Assembly (NCBI RefSeq): GCF_003119115.1
Contig: NZ_CP022367.1
Location: 695,001-759,000, forward strand
DNA length: 64,000 bases
Reading direction: 5' to 3'
From: Azospirillum sp. TSH58
GTDB taxonomy: Bacteria; Pseudomonadota; Alphaproteobacteria; Azospirillales; Azospirillaceae
The notes under the pieces are model-generated. The model was not told where the DNA came from. It made no database searches and saw only the letters and a list, made by a program, of their open reading frames with translations. Made by a program: the position numbers and the translations under genes. Shown here in pieces: positions 38,308 through 46,635 of the stretch (positions are counted from its first letter, which is position 1; every line of letters begins with the position of its first letter).

Positions 38308-38333
38308 CCACCGGGGCCTGAACGGTCCATCGC

Positions 38334-38362
38334 GAACGGTGCGGCAGGACGCCGCACCGTTC
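38334..38362 (+). terminator. Terminator-like hairpin after glgX
   Basis: A perfect 12-bp stem GAACGGTGCGGC / GCCGCACCGTTC with AGGAC loop, 27 bp after the stop. The T-rich tail is weak (CTCGCTGTTTATAT). Confidence 0.7.
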
Positions 38363-38516
38363 CTCGCTGTTTATATATACAATTTTAGGCAAATAGGCGA
38401 TATCAAGGCAGCGAACTATCCGCATCGAACCATTGCTTGTGTCCGCAACGCAGCATTGTCCTCGTTTCCGCGCCTCGAAGCGAAGGGCAGCCGCCGGGAA
38501 TCCAGGGGGTCTGGGC

Positions 38517-38714
38517 ATGTGTCATGGCGACTACATCCGATTCCTGGTCGCGACCGAGGCCGACCCGGCCCTGCGCGCGGCGCTGCGGCGGGCGTCGCGC
38601 GGCCTGCTGACCCTGGGCGATCTGGTGGATTTCGCCGCCGGCCACGGGTTTCGCTTCACCGAGGCGGACATTCCCCTGGCCGTGGCCCGGCCCGCCGCCT
38701 GCGGGTCCGACTGA
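38517..38714 (+). CDS. Nif11-like domain small protein
   Basis: 65 residues from ATG 38517, preceded by a GGGGG-type Shine-Dalgarno. The body YIRFLVATEADPALRAALRRA ... GDLVDFAAGHGFRFTEADI matches the Nif11 pattern: an N-terminal helix, a D-x2-L-x3-L core and a final A-x2-GF-x-F-T-x2-D/E. Nif11 was named for nif loci and is the leader type of nitrile-hydratase/Nif11 RiPP precursors. Here the segment after the domain (PLAVARPAACGSD) lacks an obvious Gly-Gly cleavage site, and no maturation enzyme is adjacent, so it is an orphan Nif11 protein of unknown role. Confidence 0.68.
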   Translation: MCHGDYIRFLVATEADPALRAALRRASRGLLTLGDLVDFAAGHGFRFTEADIPLAVARPAACGSD

Positions 38715-38729
38715 CCGCGAGCGACGCGG

Positions 38730-39071
38730 TCACGGCGGCGGCGCCGTCGTGCTGCAACTGCCGCGGATCGTCAGCATGATCCCGTCGTCGGACTGAAAGA
38801 TGTCCTTGTCGGCGTCGCGCGGGATCGGGATTTTCTGGCGGCGGCAGAACAGCAGGAGGATGCCGAGCGTCTTGCTGGGCATGAAGGCGACGTCCCGCAC
38901 CTTCGCGGCCCCCTGCTGCACCATGACCACCACGCCTCCATCCGATTTCGGAACGACGGAGGCGATCAGGCCCAACGGAAGATCGGTCTGATTCGGCACC
39001 TTCTGGTACCAGCCGAAGGCTTTCTTGAGGGCCGAGTTCGTGAAGACAAGGTGACGCGTTTCGAAAATCAT
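38730..39071 (-). CDS. Hypothetical protein
   Basis: 113 residues. I do not recognise the family. It starts MIFETRHLVFTNSALKKAFGWYQKV, has a beta-rich centre (LPLGLIASVVPKSDGGVVVMVQ) and ends with a Pro/Thr tail. No signal peptide or membrane segment. It lies 12 bp downstream of the small winged-helix gene, so the two are probably co-transcribed. The basic, mixed alpha/beta composition would suit a small regulator, but nothing specific can be claimed. Confidence 0.6.
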   Translation of the reverse strand: MIFETRHLVFTNSALKKAFGWYQKVPNQTDLPLGLIASVVPKSDGGVVVMVQQGAAKVRDVAFMPSKTLGILLLFCRRQKIPIPRDADKDIFQSDDGIMLTIRGSCSTTAPPP

Positions 39072-39083
39072 TCCGGACCAGTT

Positions 39084-39362
39084 TCAGGCCCGGCCGCCCT
39101 CCAGTTCCGGGTTCAACCGGAACGTGATCGCACGCCCCAGTTTGGAATCCCGCAGAAGGATCTGCTTGGTTTCCAGCAGCTTGATGGCCCGATTGACATT
39201 GGGCCGCTGCATGCCGAGCGCGTCAGCCAGTTCGGACTGGAGCACCGGCACGGGACGGTCGAAATGGAGCCGCCGGCTCAGGTAGGTGAACACACGAAGC
39301 GCCTCCAGGGTGATGTCCCGATCGGTCGAAACGGTCCTGGAGAGGAGGTCATGATGCTGCAT
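39084..39362 (-). CDS. Small winged-helix DNA-binding protein
   Basis: 92 residues from ATG 39362 (MQHHDLLSRTVSTDRD); a frame from 39455 adds an Arg-rich, unlikely N-terminus. The central helix-turn-helix (VLQSELADALGMQRPNVNRAIKLLETKQILLRDSKLGR) has a wing in AITFRLNP. The layout resembles RepL/MarR-like winged helices. Probably a transcription regulator of itself and the downstream hypothetical gene, which follows after 12 bp. The target is unknown. Confidence 0.7.
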   Translation of the reverse strand: MQHHDLLSRTVSTDRDITLEALRVFTYLSRRLHFDRPVPVLQSELADALGMQRPNVNRAIKLLETKQILLRDSKLGRAITFRLNPELEGGRA

Positions 39363-39587
39363 GGCGGCCTCGGAACGCAAGTTGGCTCGGCGTCGCAGTC
39401 CGGCTGCGCACGCGCCGGGCGGATAATTTCGCCTGCTCCGCAGGTTACCCCGCATTTGTTGTCCGAATGTGTCGCGTGCGTTTCCAAATTGACATAAAGC
39501 CGCGCCATTTGTGACGCCCCCGCCGGAACCCTTCCCCCCGCCCTCCCGTTCCCGGAAGGAGACACCGTCACGTCAGGAGGAGGGACC

Positions 39588-40349
39588 ATGCATCGGCTCG
39601 TGCTGCTGCGGCACGGTCAGAGCGTCTGGAACCGCTCGGATCTGTTCACCGGCTGGACCGACGTCGATCTGACCGAACAGGGGGTGGCCGAAACCCGCCA
39701 CGCCGCCGGCCTGCTGAAGCAGGCCGGGTTCGATTTCGACGTGGCCTTCACCTCCGTCCTGAAGCGGGCGATCAGGACGCTCGACATCGTGCTGGAGGAG
39801 ATGGACCGGATGTGGCTGCCGGTGCACAAGCACTGGCGCCTGAACGAGCGCCATTATGGCGCGCTCCAGGGGCTGAACAAGACGGAGACGGCGGCCCGGC
39901 ACGGCGCCGATCAGGTCTTCCTGTGGCGGCGGAGCTGGGACGTCCCGCCCCCGCCCGTCGAGCCCGAGGACCCGTGCTCCGCGGTGTCGGACCGCCGTTA
40001 CGCCGGGATCGGCCGCGCCAACCTGCCCCGCGGCGAAAGCCTGAAGGACACCACGGACCGGGTGATCCCCTTCTGGGAGGAGGGCATCTGCCCCGCCCTG
40101 CGGCTGGGCGCGCGGGTGCTGGTGTCGGCCCACGGCAACAGCCTGCGCGGCCTCGTCAAGCATCTGGACAAGGTGCCCGACCAGGACATCCCGCTGTTCG
40201 AAATCCCGACCAGCCGCCCGCTGGTCTACGAGCTGGGCGCCGACCTGGTCCCGCTGCGCCGCTATTTCCTGACCGAAGGCGGCGGGACGGAGGAGATCAC
40301 CTGGACCCGCCGGGAGGACGGCGGTCCCAGCGGCGTCGCCGCGGCGTAA
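39588..40349 (+). CDS. gpmA: 2,3-bisphosphoglycerate-dependent phosphoglycerate mutase
   Basis: 253 residues; a GGAGGAGGGACC Shine-Dalgarno precedes the ATG. It interconverts 3- and 2-phosphoglycerate. The catalytic phospho-His lies in LLRHGQSVWN, with FTGWTDVDLTEQG and LNERHYGALQGLNK as dPGM signatures, and the second His in VSAHGNSLRGLVKHLD. The length fits GpmA rather than the shorter histidine-phosphatase relatives. Transcribed alone; repeat copy B follows. Confidence 0.93.
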   Translation: MHRLVLLRHGQSVWNRSDLFTGWTDVDLTEQGVAETRHAAGLLKQAGFDFDVAFTSVLKRAIRTLDIVLEEMDRMWLPVHKHWRLNERHYGALQGLNKTETAARHGADQVFLWRRSWDVPPPPVEPEDPCSAVSDRRYAGIGRANLPRGESLKDTTDRVIPFWEEGICPALRLGARVLVSAHGNSLRGLVKHLDKVPDQDIPLFEIPTSRPLVYELGADLVPLRRYFLTEGGGTEEITWTRREDGGPSGVAAA

Positions 40350-40371
40350 TTCGATGAATCCTCTCTTCTAT

Positions 40372-40550
40372 CCCCTCTCCCCTCCGGGGAAAGGGTCAGG
40401 GTGAGGGGGGTGCGCTTACAACGGACGTTCCGCCACGCGCATCCCCCTCACCCGGCGCTTCGGGCCACCCTCTCCCCGCTTTCGGTGGACCAGAGGTCCG
40501 CCTGTCGCGTCAGCGCAAACGAAGTTTGCGCGTGAGCGGAGGGGCGAGGG
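40372..40550. repeat. Palindromic intergenic repeat, copy B (long form, inverted to A)
   Basis: Same architecture as copy A, but the 60-bp inner insert (GCGCAAAC/GTTTGCGC and GGTCCGCC hairpins) is in the opposite orientation and next to the other outer hairpin. It lies between convergent gpmA and the helicase gene, ending 8 bp before the helicase stop. Confidence 0.85.
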
Positions 40551-40557
40551 ACTAACC

Positions 40558-42837
40558 TCATCCCCCCGCGGGGCGTCGCCCGCGGTGCCCCGCCCCGCCC
40601 TTGCCGGGCTTGCGGCCGGGCAGCGGGTGGTGGAATTGCGGGTGGCCGCCCTCCGCGCCGCTCTTCGCCTGCGGCTGTTGGCCGCGCGCGCCTTCGGGAC
40701 GGCGCCCGCGCCGCTCGCCCTGCCGCTCCTCCACCCGCCCGGCATAGCAGGCGTCGCAGACCCGGAAGCGGTGGTTCGCCTTCAGCCGGGTGCCGCAGAC
40801 CGGGCAGGCGCGGGCCAGCGAGCGTTCCGCCAGGGTCCGCTCGATGAAGGCGTTCAGCATGGCCCGGCGCTCCTGGCACAGGTCCATGTCCGGATAGGCG
40901 TCGGGGAAGCGGTAGGCCAGCCACGCGTAGGCGGTCAGCTCCTTCACCGCGCGCTCCGCCTTTTCCAGCTCCACGTCGGTGCCGACGCGGTGGTGGAAGC
41001 GTTCGGCGGCGTCGGGGGCGGAGTTGCGCACGCCCTTGCCCTGGTTGGTCGCCCACAGCGCCAGCAGGCGCAGGTTGTTCTGGTCGCGCACGTCGATCGG
41101 GCAGCGCGCCAGCATGTCGCGCACCGCCAGCGGCAGCTTCGCCCGGTCCACCGCGGCGGCGGCCTGGATGCGCTGCTCCAGGTCGGTCATGCGGAAGGTC
41201 TGGTTGGCGCGCAGCAGCTCCTGTCCGGCGGTGCGCAGCACCTTGGCGAGGCTGTCGGTGTCCAGCTCCCGCGCGATGGCCTCGACATGGGTCAGGTTGG
41301 GGCTGATCCAGGCCCGCGGGTCCTCGGGCGGCACCGGCGGGGTGGTCAGCGCCCGGCGCACCGGGTTGATGTTTTCCCCCTCCAGCACCGCGACGCGGCC
41401 CTCCTCATGCATGCCGAAGCGCCCGGCCCGCCCGCCGATCTGGCGGATTTCGGAGGAATTCAGCTCGCGTTCCTCCCGCCCGTCATACTTGCGGGTGGTG
41501 GACAGCACGACGCGGGCGACCGGCAGGTTCAGCCCCATGCCGATGGCGTCGGTCGCCACCAGCACGTCGGCCGTGCCGTCGCGGAAGCGCCGCGCCTCGG
41601 CCCGCCGCACCTCCGGCGACAGGGCGCCGTAGATCACCGCCACGGTGTGGTCGCGGGCCAGCAGCTCGCGGCGCAGCCCCATCACGTCCTTGCGCGAGAA
41701 GGCGATCACCGCGTCGCCGCGGCGGACGTTCTCCAGCGGCACCCGCTCCTCCTGCACGCGCAGCGGCGACTTGCGGGTGAACTCCACGACCTCCAGCTCC
41801 TCCCCCAGCGCGGTGGCGAGGCGCTGCACGTAGGGGATGGCGTCGGCGGAGCCGGTCATCAGGATTTCCGGGGCGGCCACGCCGGCCACCGCCTGGGTCC
41901 AGGCCCAGCCGCGGTCGGGATCGCCGATCATCTGGATCTCGTCGATGACGCAGGCGCCCCAGACCTTGGACGTGTTGACCATCTCGATGGTCGAGGAGGT
42001 GAAGGAGGCGCCGGGCCGCACGTCGCGCTCCTCGCCGGTCACCAGGCTGCACGCCCGCCCGCGCGTCTCCAGCGCCTCCTGCCCCTCCAGCGCCAGCAGG
42101 CGCAGCGGGGCGAGGTAGCAGCCGCTCTGCGCCTCGGCCAGCCGGTCCATGGCGGCGTGGGTCTTGCCGGAGTTGGTCGGGCCGACGAACAGCCGCAGCT
42201 TGCGCACCATGGCGCGGGCCGTGGCGAAGCTGTCCAGATAGACGCCGAGGCCGGAGGCGTTCTCCAGCCGCTCCCGCCGGACCTTCAGGCCGGCGCGGGC
42301 GGCGGCGGTGGAGAAGGCCTCCTCCAGCGCGTCCAGCAGGGTCTGCAGGCGCGGGATGCGCCCGCCGAAGCCGATCACCCGGCCCAGCTCGTCGGCGAAG
42401 CCCTTGGGCCGCCACGCCTCGCCAAAGCCGGCGGCGCGCTGCGTCATCGAGGCGAACCAGCCGTCGACCCGACCGCGCGCCTTCTCAATGGCGGAGGAGG
42501 ACAGGCAGGCCGCCTTGACCCGCTTGCCCAGCGCCTTCGCCTGCGGGCGGCCGAAGCCCTCCTCCGCGGTCATCAGGCCCCAGAGGTCCGCCTCGATGTC
42601 GGGCAGGGGGCCGAGCGCCACGCGGAACCGCAGCTTCAGCTTCCGGTCGGTTCCGGGAACGACCACCTCGTGGACGACGGCGACCGACCAGCGGGCCGGG
42701 GTGCTGTCGGCGTCCACCTCGATCCCGTCGCCGCGCACCACCGCGGCGATGGCGCGCAGCGCGTCGCGGCGGTCGAATTCGTCGGCCGTGCCTGGGGCCG
42801 TGCCCGGTTGGCGGGGAGTGGTTTCGTCGTTGCTCAT
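40558..42837 (-). CDS. SUV3-like DEXH-box RNA helicase with zinc-ribbon tail
   Basis: 759 residues. The helicase core has motif I GPTNSGKTHAAMD, motif II DEIQMI, motif III TGSAD, motif IV-like VIAFSRKD, motif V VLVATDAIGMGLNLP and motif VI QIGGRAGRFG, an arrangement typical of SUV3, the mitochondrial degradosome helicase. Near residue 680 a CPVCG/CDACYAG pair makes a zinc ribbon, followed by a basic, Gly/Arg-rich tail of about 60 residues likely to bind RNA. Related alphaproteobacterial proteins are common. It probably unwinds structured RNA for decay; no nuclease gene is adjacent. Confidence 0.88.
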   Translation of the reverse strand: MSNDETTPRQPGTAPGTADEFDRRDALRAIAAVVRGDGIEVDADSTPARWSVAVVHEVVVPGTDRKLKLRFRVALGPLPDIEADLWGLMTAEEGFGRPQAKALGKRVKAACLSSSAIEKARGRVDGWFASMTQRAAGFGEAWRPKGFADELGRVIGFGGRIPRLQTLLDALEEAFSTAAARAGLKVRRERLENASGLGVYLDSFATARAMVRKLRLFVGPTNSGKTHAAMDRLAEAQSGCYLAPLRLLALEGQEALETRGRACSLVTGEERDVRPGASFTSSTIEMVNTSKVWGACVIDEIQMIGDPDRGWAWTQAVAGVAAPEILMTGSADAIPYVQRLATALGEELEVVEFTRKSPLRVQEERVPLENVRRGDAVIAFSRKDVMGLRRELLARDHTVAVIYGALSPEVRRAEARRFRDGTADVLVATDAIGMGLNLPVARVVLSTTRKYDGREERELNSSEIRQIGGRAGRFGMHEEGRVAVLEGENINPVRRALTTPPVPPEDPRAWISPNLTHVEAIARELDTDSLAKVLRTAGQELLRANQTFRMTDLEQRIQAAAAVDRAKLPLAVRDMLARCPIDVRDQNNLRLLALWATNQGKGVRNSAPDAAERFHHRVGTDVELEKAERAVKELTAYAWLAYRFPDAYPDMDLCQERRAMLNAFIERTLAERSLARACPVCGTRLKANHRFRVCDACYAGRVEERQGERRGRRPEGARGQQPQAKSGAEGGHPQFHHPLPGRKPGKGGAGHRGRRPAGG

Positions 42838-43307
42838 GGACTGGTCTTCTTCCGTCGCCGGCCCCGGAGAGATCGGCCTGTGGATTCAAGGAACTGGCTG
42901 GGGCTGGCGGTCTTAGGGGGCTTCGCCGGATCACGAACAGTGCCGCGCCGCGGGGCGGACGCCCACCCCCTATTCTGCACACCGGCACCCCACGGGCGTA
43001 CCTATATGGTCGGAGCCGTATGATAGGGCAAGCCGATTCCGGGGTTCCCCCGGCGTGGCCGGGCTAATTCGCCTGAACTTTCCCCTCTCCCATCCCACCG
43101 CTGCGAAAAAGGGGCGGTGCCGGCCACATCATTCCCTGTTGTCCGGCGGTCGCGTCGAAAGGGGTACCCGGTAACGGTCTCACCGGCTGCCCCCAATCGA
43201 AAGTGTTAGCAAGCAATATCGTCTTACTGCACCGCAAACCGTCGGGCATCATCGTTGCACAGACAACGTAACCGTCGTCGCTTCGCAGATTTGGTTAGGA
43301 GATGTGC
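42838..43307. other. Intergenic region upstream of the exopolysaccharide locus
   Basis: About 470 bases between the divergent helicase gene and the WecG-like gene. No convincing ORF. It should hold the promoter that starts the locus. Short palindromes such as GGGTACCC (near 43158) are present but no operator can be assigned. Confidence 0.5.
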
Positions 43308-44087
43308 ATGCCGACCCCTCGTGACGTCCTGGCACTGATCGAGAGAATACGGTGTATTTCTTGCGAGGACGAGCGCCATGCATTGATAAAGACATTGTCA
43401 GCCGTCGAGCGTCCGACCATCCTGTCGTTCCTCAACGCTCACGGCGTGAACCTCTGCGCGGGGTCCTCCGCCGCGTGGTCGGCCTTCCGCGCCTCCGACG
43501 TCCTGTTGCGGGACGGGGTGGCGTTGGAGGTCGCCCTGCCGTGGCTCGACCAGCCGGTCGGGCTGAACATGAACGGCACCGACTTCATCCCGCTTCTCCT
43601 CCGCCACCTGTCGCCCCGTCGGGTCGCCGTCTACGGCACCGCGGCGCCCTGGCTGGACGAGGGGATCGAGCGGCTGAAGGAGCGGACCCCGCACGACTAT
43701 GTCGATGCCCAGCACGGGTTCCATTCCGTGGAGCATTACATCGCCCGTGCGCGGGAGCTTCAGCCCGACGTCATCATCCTGGCCATGGGCATGCCCCGCC
43801 AGGAGGAGGTCGCGGTGCAGCTCAAGCGCGCGCTGGACCATAAGGTGCTGATCGTCAACGGCGGCGCCATCATCGATTTCCTCGCCGGGCGCTTCACCCG
43901 GGCCCCCGCCGCCGTCCAGCGCATCGGGCTGGAATGGGCGTTCCGGCTGGTCCAGGAGCCCCGCCGCCTGTTTCGCCGCTATTGCGTCGGCGCTTTCGGC
44001 TTCGCCCACACCGTCATGCTTATGCGCCGTGCCGCCATGCGTTCGTCCAGCGCCCCTGCACCAGCGCCCATGCATAAGGAGCTTTGA
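43308..44087 (+). CDS. WecG/TagA/CpsF family glycosyltransferase
   Basis: 259 residues from ATG 43308 (GTG 43302 is also in frame); TTAGGAG lies upstream. Family blocks are VGLNMNGTDFIPLLL, the PRRVAVYGTAAPW strand, VIILAMGMPRQEEVA and GGAIIDFLAGRFTRAPAAVQRIGLEWAFRLVQEPRRL. These enzymes add the second sugar (ManNAc-A, Glc or Man types, as in WecG, TagA, GumM) to the lipid-linked first sugar on the cytosolic membrane face. Opening the locus immediately before the Wzz-type kinase, it probably acts just after WbaP. Confidence 0.88.
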   Translation: MPTPRDVLALIERIRCISCEDERHALIKTLSAVERPTILSFLNAHGVNLCAGSSAAWSAFRASDVLLRDGVALEVALPWLDQPVGLNMNGTDFIPLLLRHLSPRRVAVYGTAAPWLDEGIERLKERTPHDYVDAQHGFHSVEHYIARARELQPDVIILAMGMPRQEEVAVQLKRALDHKVLIVNGGAIIDFLAGRFTRAPAAVQRIGLEWAFRLVQEPRRLFRRYCVGAFGFAHTVMLMRRAAMRSSSAPAPAPMHKEL

Positions 44088-44090
44088 GTC

Positions 44091-46457
44091 GTGGAAAATC
44101 TGCCCCAAGTCAACCATGGCGGCCATCACGGCGGTCCGCCGGCTCCGGTTCCGGCATGGCCCGCCGCCCCCGGCCCGTCCCGGCGCAGCGAGTTCGAATC
44201 CCAGACCCCGTCCATGGGTCCCGACTTCCGCTTCATCCTGCGCGTGCTGGGCAGCCACAAGTGGCTGATCATGGCCATCGTGGTGGTGCTGACCGGCCTG
44301 TCGGCCCTGGGCGTCTCCACGCTCAAGGACCAGTACACCTCCGAAGCGCTTCTGCTGGTCGACAACCGGCAGGTCCGCGTCGTCCGCGAGGTCGAGCAGG
44401 TGGTGGGCGCGATCCCCACCGAGGACGCGGCGATCCTGAGCGAGATCGAGATCCTGAAGTCGCCCCAGGTGCTGAACCAGGTGGTGAACGATCTCCGGCT
44501 CGCCCAGCATCCGGAATTCAACCCGCCGGCGCAGGAGGACGAGACGCTCCCGCTCGTCGAGCGCGCGGTGGCCTACGGCCGCGGCGTCGCCGACCGCTTC
44601 TGGGACGGCGCCCCGCCGGCCCCGGTCGCCTGGCTGCTGAGCCACGGCGACGAGGTGGCGCAGGACATCCGGGCGCGCGAGGCGCACGCGGCGCTGGGCA
44701 ACGACCAGATCATCGCGCGCATCCACCGCAAGCTGGACGTCGCCATCGTCGGCCGATCGCGCGTGATCCAGGTGCGCTTCACCTCCAAGGAGCCGCAGCT
44801 GAGCCGCGACGTGGTGGACGGCATCGTCCGCCGCTACATGGAAACCCGCCAGCAGATGGACCGCGACCTGTCGACCAGCGCGATCTCCTGGCTGCAGGAC
44901 CGCATCGTCCTGCTGCGCCGCGAGGTGGCCGAGGCCGACTCCAAGGTCGAGGAGGCCCGCGTCAAGGGCGGCCTGCTGAAGGGCGGCACCGGCCTGATGG
45001 CCCAGAACGAGCTTGAGCAGACCCGCCTGCGCCTGAGCGAGGCGTCGGCCATCCGCGCCCGCTCGGTCGCCCAGGCCGACACGCTGGAGCGCAACCTGAA
45101 GGCCGGCAACTGGAACGCCATCGGCGGCAGCATCGCCTCCCCGGTCGTCGCCCAGCTCCGCGCCACGGTCGCCGCCATCTCCACGGAAATGGCCCAGCTC
45201 TCCCGCCAGTACGGTCCGAAGCACCCGCGCATCGTCGAGCTTCAGGGCCGCCTGAACGAGGCCAACTCCTCGCTCCAGCAGGAAATCCGCCGCGAGATCA
45301 ACGGCGTCCGCGAGGCCGCCCAGGTCGCGGTGGAGCAGGAGACCGCGCTGCGCTCCATGATCACCCGCATGGAGGGCAGCTACGCCACCATGCAGGAGCA
45401 GGCCATCCCGCTGCGCACCCTGGAATCCGAGGCGACCGCCAAGCGCCAGCTTCTCGACAGCCTGCTGGGCCGTCTGGAAGAGGTCGAGGCCCAGAAGGAC
45501 AGCCGCGCCTTCCCGGCCGCCGTCAAGCTGGTCTCCGCGCCGCAGGTGCCGCACGAGCCGTCGGGTCCCTTCCGCGTCCTGCTGCTGCTGGCCGGCTTCG
45601 TCGCCGCCCTCGCGCTGGCCGTCTTCAGCGTCTTCGGCCTGGAGCTTCTCCAGCGCCGCATCCACACCCCGGACGCCGTGCGCCGCATCCTGGGCGTCGG
45701 CACCGTCCACATCGTGCCGCACCACAGCGACCGCGGGGCCAAGGGCCGGCTCTACAAGATCTTCCAGCGCCACCCCTTCTCGCTGTTCAGCGAATCCCTG
45801 CGCGCCCTGTTCCGCAACCATCTGTCGGATCTCGGCCCGGTCGGCGCTCTGGCGGTGACCTCGGCCCGCCCGCAGGACGGCAAGACCTCGCTGACGCTCG
45901 CCGTCGCCCAGGTGGCCAGCCAGGCCGGCCGCCGGGTGGTGGTGGTGGACACCGACTTCCGCCGCTCCCGCATGGAAGGGCTGTTCGACCTGTCCACCAA
46001 GAAGGGCCTGTCGGACTGGATCTCCGGTGACGCCACGCTGGACGAGATCGTCCACACCTCCGACGACGTGCCCTTCGCCATGGTTCCGGCGGGCAAGCTG
46101 AACCCGATGACGCTGGACCGCTTCAACGTCGATAGCCTGGTGCAGCTGATGGCCGGCCTGTCGCCCAGCTTCGATCTGGTGGTGTTCGACACCGCCCCGG
46201 CGCTGGCCGTGTCGGACGCCCGCATCGTCTGCGGTGCCGCCTCCAAGGTGCTGTTCGTCACCCGCTGGGGCCACACCACGGCGAGCGACCTGAACGCGGT
46301 GGCCGACCTCGGTCCGATCGACCACAGCAAGTTCGTCTGCGTGATGACCGACGTGAACCTGAAGAAGGCCGCCAGCAAGGGCTACCAGGGTCCGTACAAC
46401 AGCTACGTCGCCACGCGGAAATACTACGGCGACCAGACCCTGCGCGCCGCGCCGTAA
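44091..46457 (+). CDS. Wzz-type bacterial tyrosine autokinase (polysaccharide chain-length/export)
   Basis: 788 residues from GTG 44091, 3 bp after the previous stop. It has a Wzz domain with TM1 at about 50-75, a long periplasmic coiled-coil region (about 200-470) and TM2 near 500-522. The C-terminal BY-kinase has Walker A SARPQDGKTS (Lys598), Walker A' VVVVDTDFRR (Asp620, Asp622) and Walker B LVVFDTAP. The end carries the tyrosine cluster GYQGPYNSYVATRKYYGD for autophosphorylation. Sensor and kinase are fused in one chain, as in Wzc and ExoP. It couples polymer length to export through an outer-membrane channel not seen in this window. Confidence 0.93.
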   Translation: MENLPQVNHGGHHGGPPAPVPAWPAAPGPSRRSEFESQTPSMGPDFRFILRVLGSHKWLIMAIVVVLTGLSALGVSTLKDQYTSEALLLVDNRQVRVVREVEQVVGAIPTEDAAILSEIEILKSPQVLNQVVNDLRLAQHPEFNPPAQEDETLPLVERAVAYGRGVADRFWDGAPPAPVAWLLSHGDEVAQDIRAREAHAALGNDQIIARIHRKLDVAIVGRSRVIQVRFTSKEPQLSRDVVDGIVRRYMETRQQMDRDLSTSAISWLQDRIVLLRREVAEADSKVEEARVKGGLLKGGTGLMAQNELEQTRLRLSEASAIRARSVAQADTLERNLKAGNWNAIGGSIASPVVAQLRATVAAISTEMAQLSRQYGPKHPRIVELQGRLNEANSSLQQEIRREINGVREAAQVAVEQETALRSMITRMEGSYATMQEQAIPLRTLESEATAKRQLLDSLLGRLEEVEAQKDSRAFPAAVKLVSAPQVPHEPSGPFRVLLLLAGFVAALALAVFSVFGLELLQRRIHTPDAVRRILGVGTVHIVPHHSDRGAKGRLYKIFQRHPFSLFSESLRALFRNHLSDLGPVGALAVTSARPQDGKTSLTLAVAQVASQAGRRVVVVDTDFRRSRMEGLFDLSTKKGLSDWISGDATLDEIVHTSDDVPFAMVPAGKLNPMTLDRFNVDSLVQLMAGLSPSFDLVVFDTAPALAVSDARIVCGAASKVLFVTRWGHTTASDLNAVADLGPIDHSKFVCVMTDVNLKKAASKGYQGPYNSYVATRKYYGDQTLRAAP

Positions 46458-46468
46458 GCGACGCCAAG

Positions 46469-46600
46469 CCCTTCTCCCCTCCGGGGAGAAGGGTATGGGA
46501 TGAGGGGGCGGCCGCAGGCCGACCACGCTCGCTCATTGCAGTGCGTGGACGCCCTGACGGGCGCCCCCTCACCCTAACCCTCTCCCCAGGGGGGCGAGGG
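46469..46600. repeat. Palindromic intergenic repeat, copy C (diverged centre)
   Basis: The outer hairpin CCTTCTCCCC...GGGGAGAAGG and the end CCCTCACCCTAACCCTCTCCCC are kept, but the centre differs from copies A, B and E. It fills the gap between the BY-kinase and GH10 genes. Confidence 0.75.
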
Positions 46601-46635
46601 AATTTTCATTCCAAACCACACGAGGCCCGACGCCC

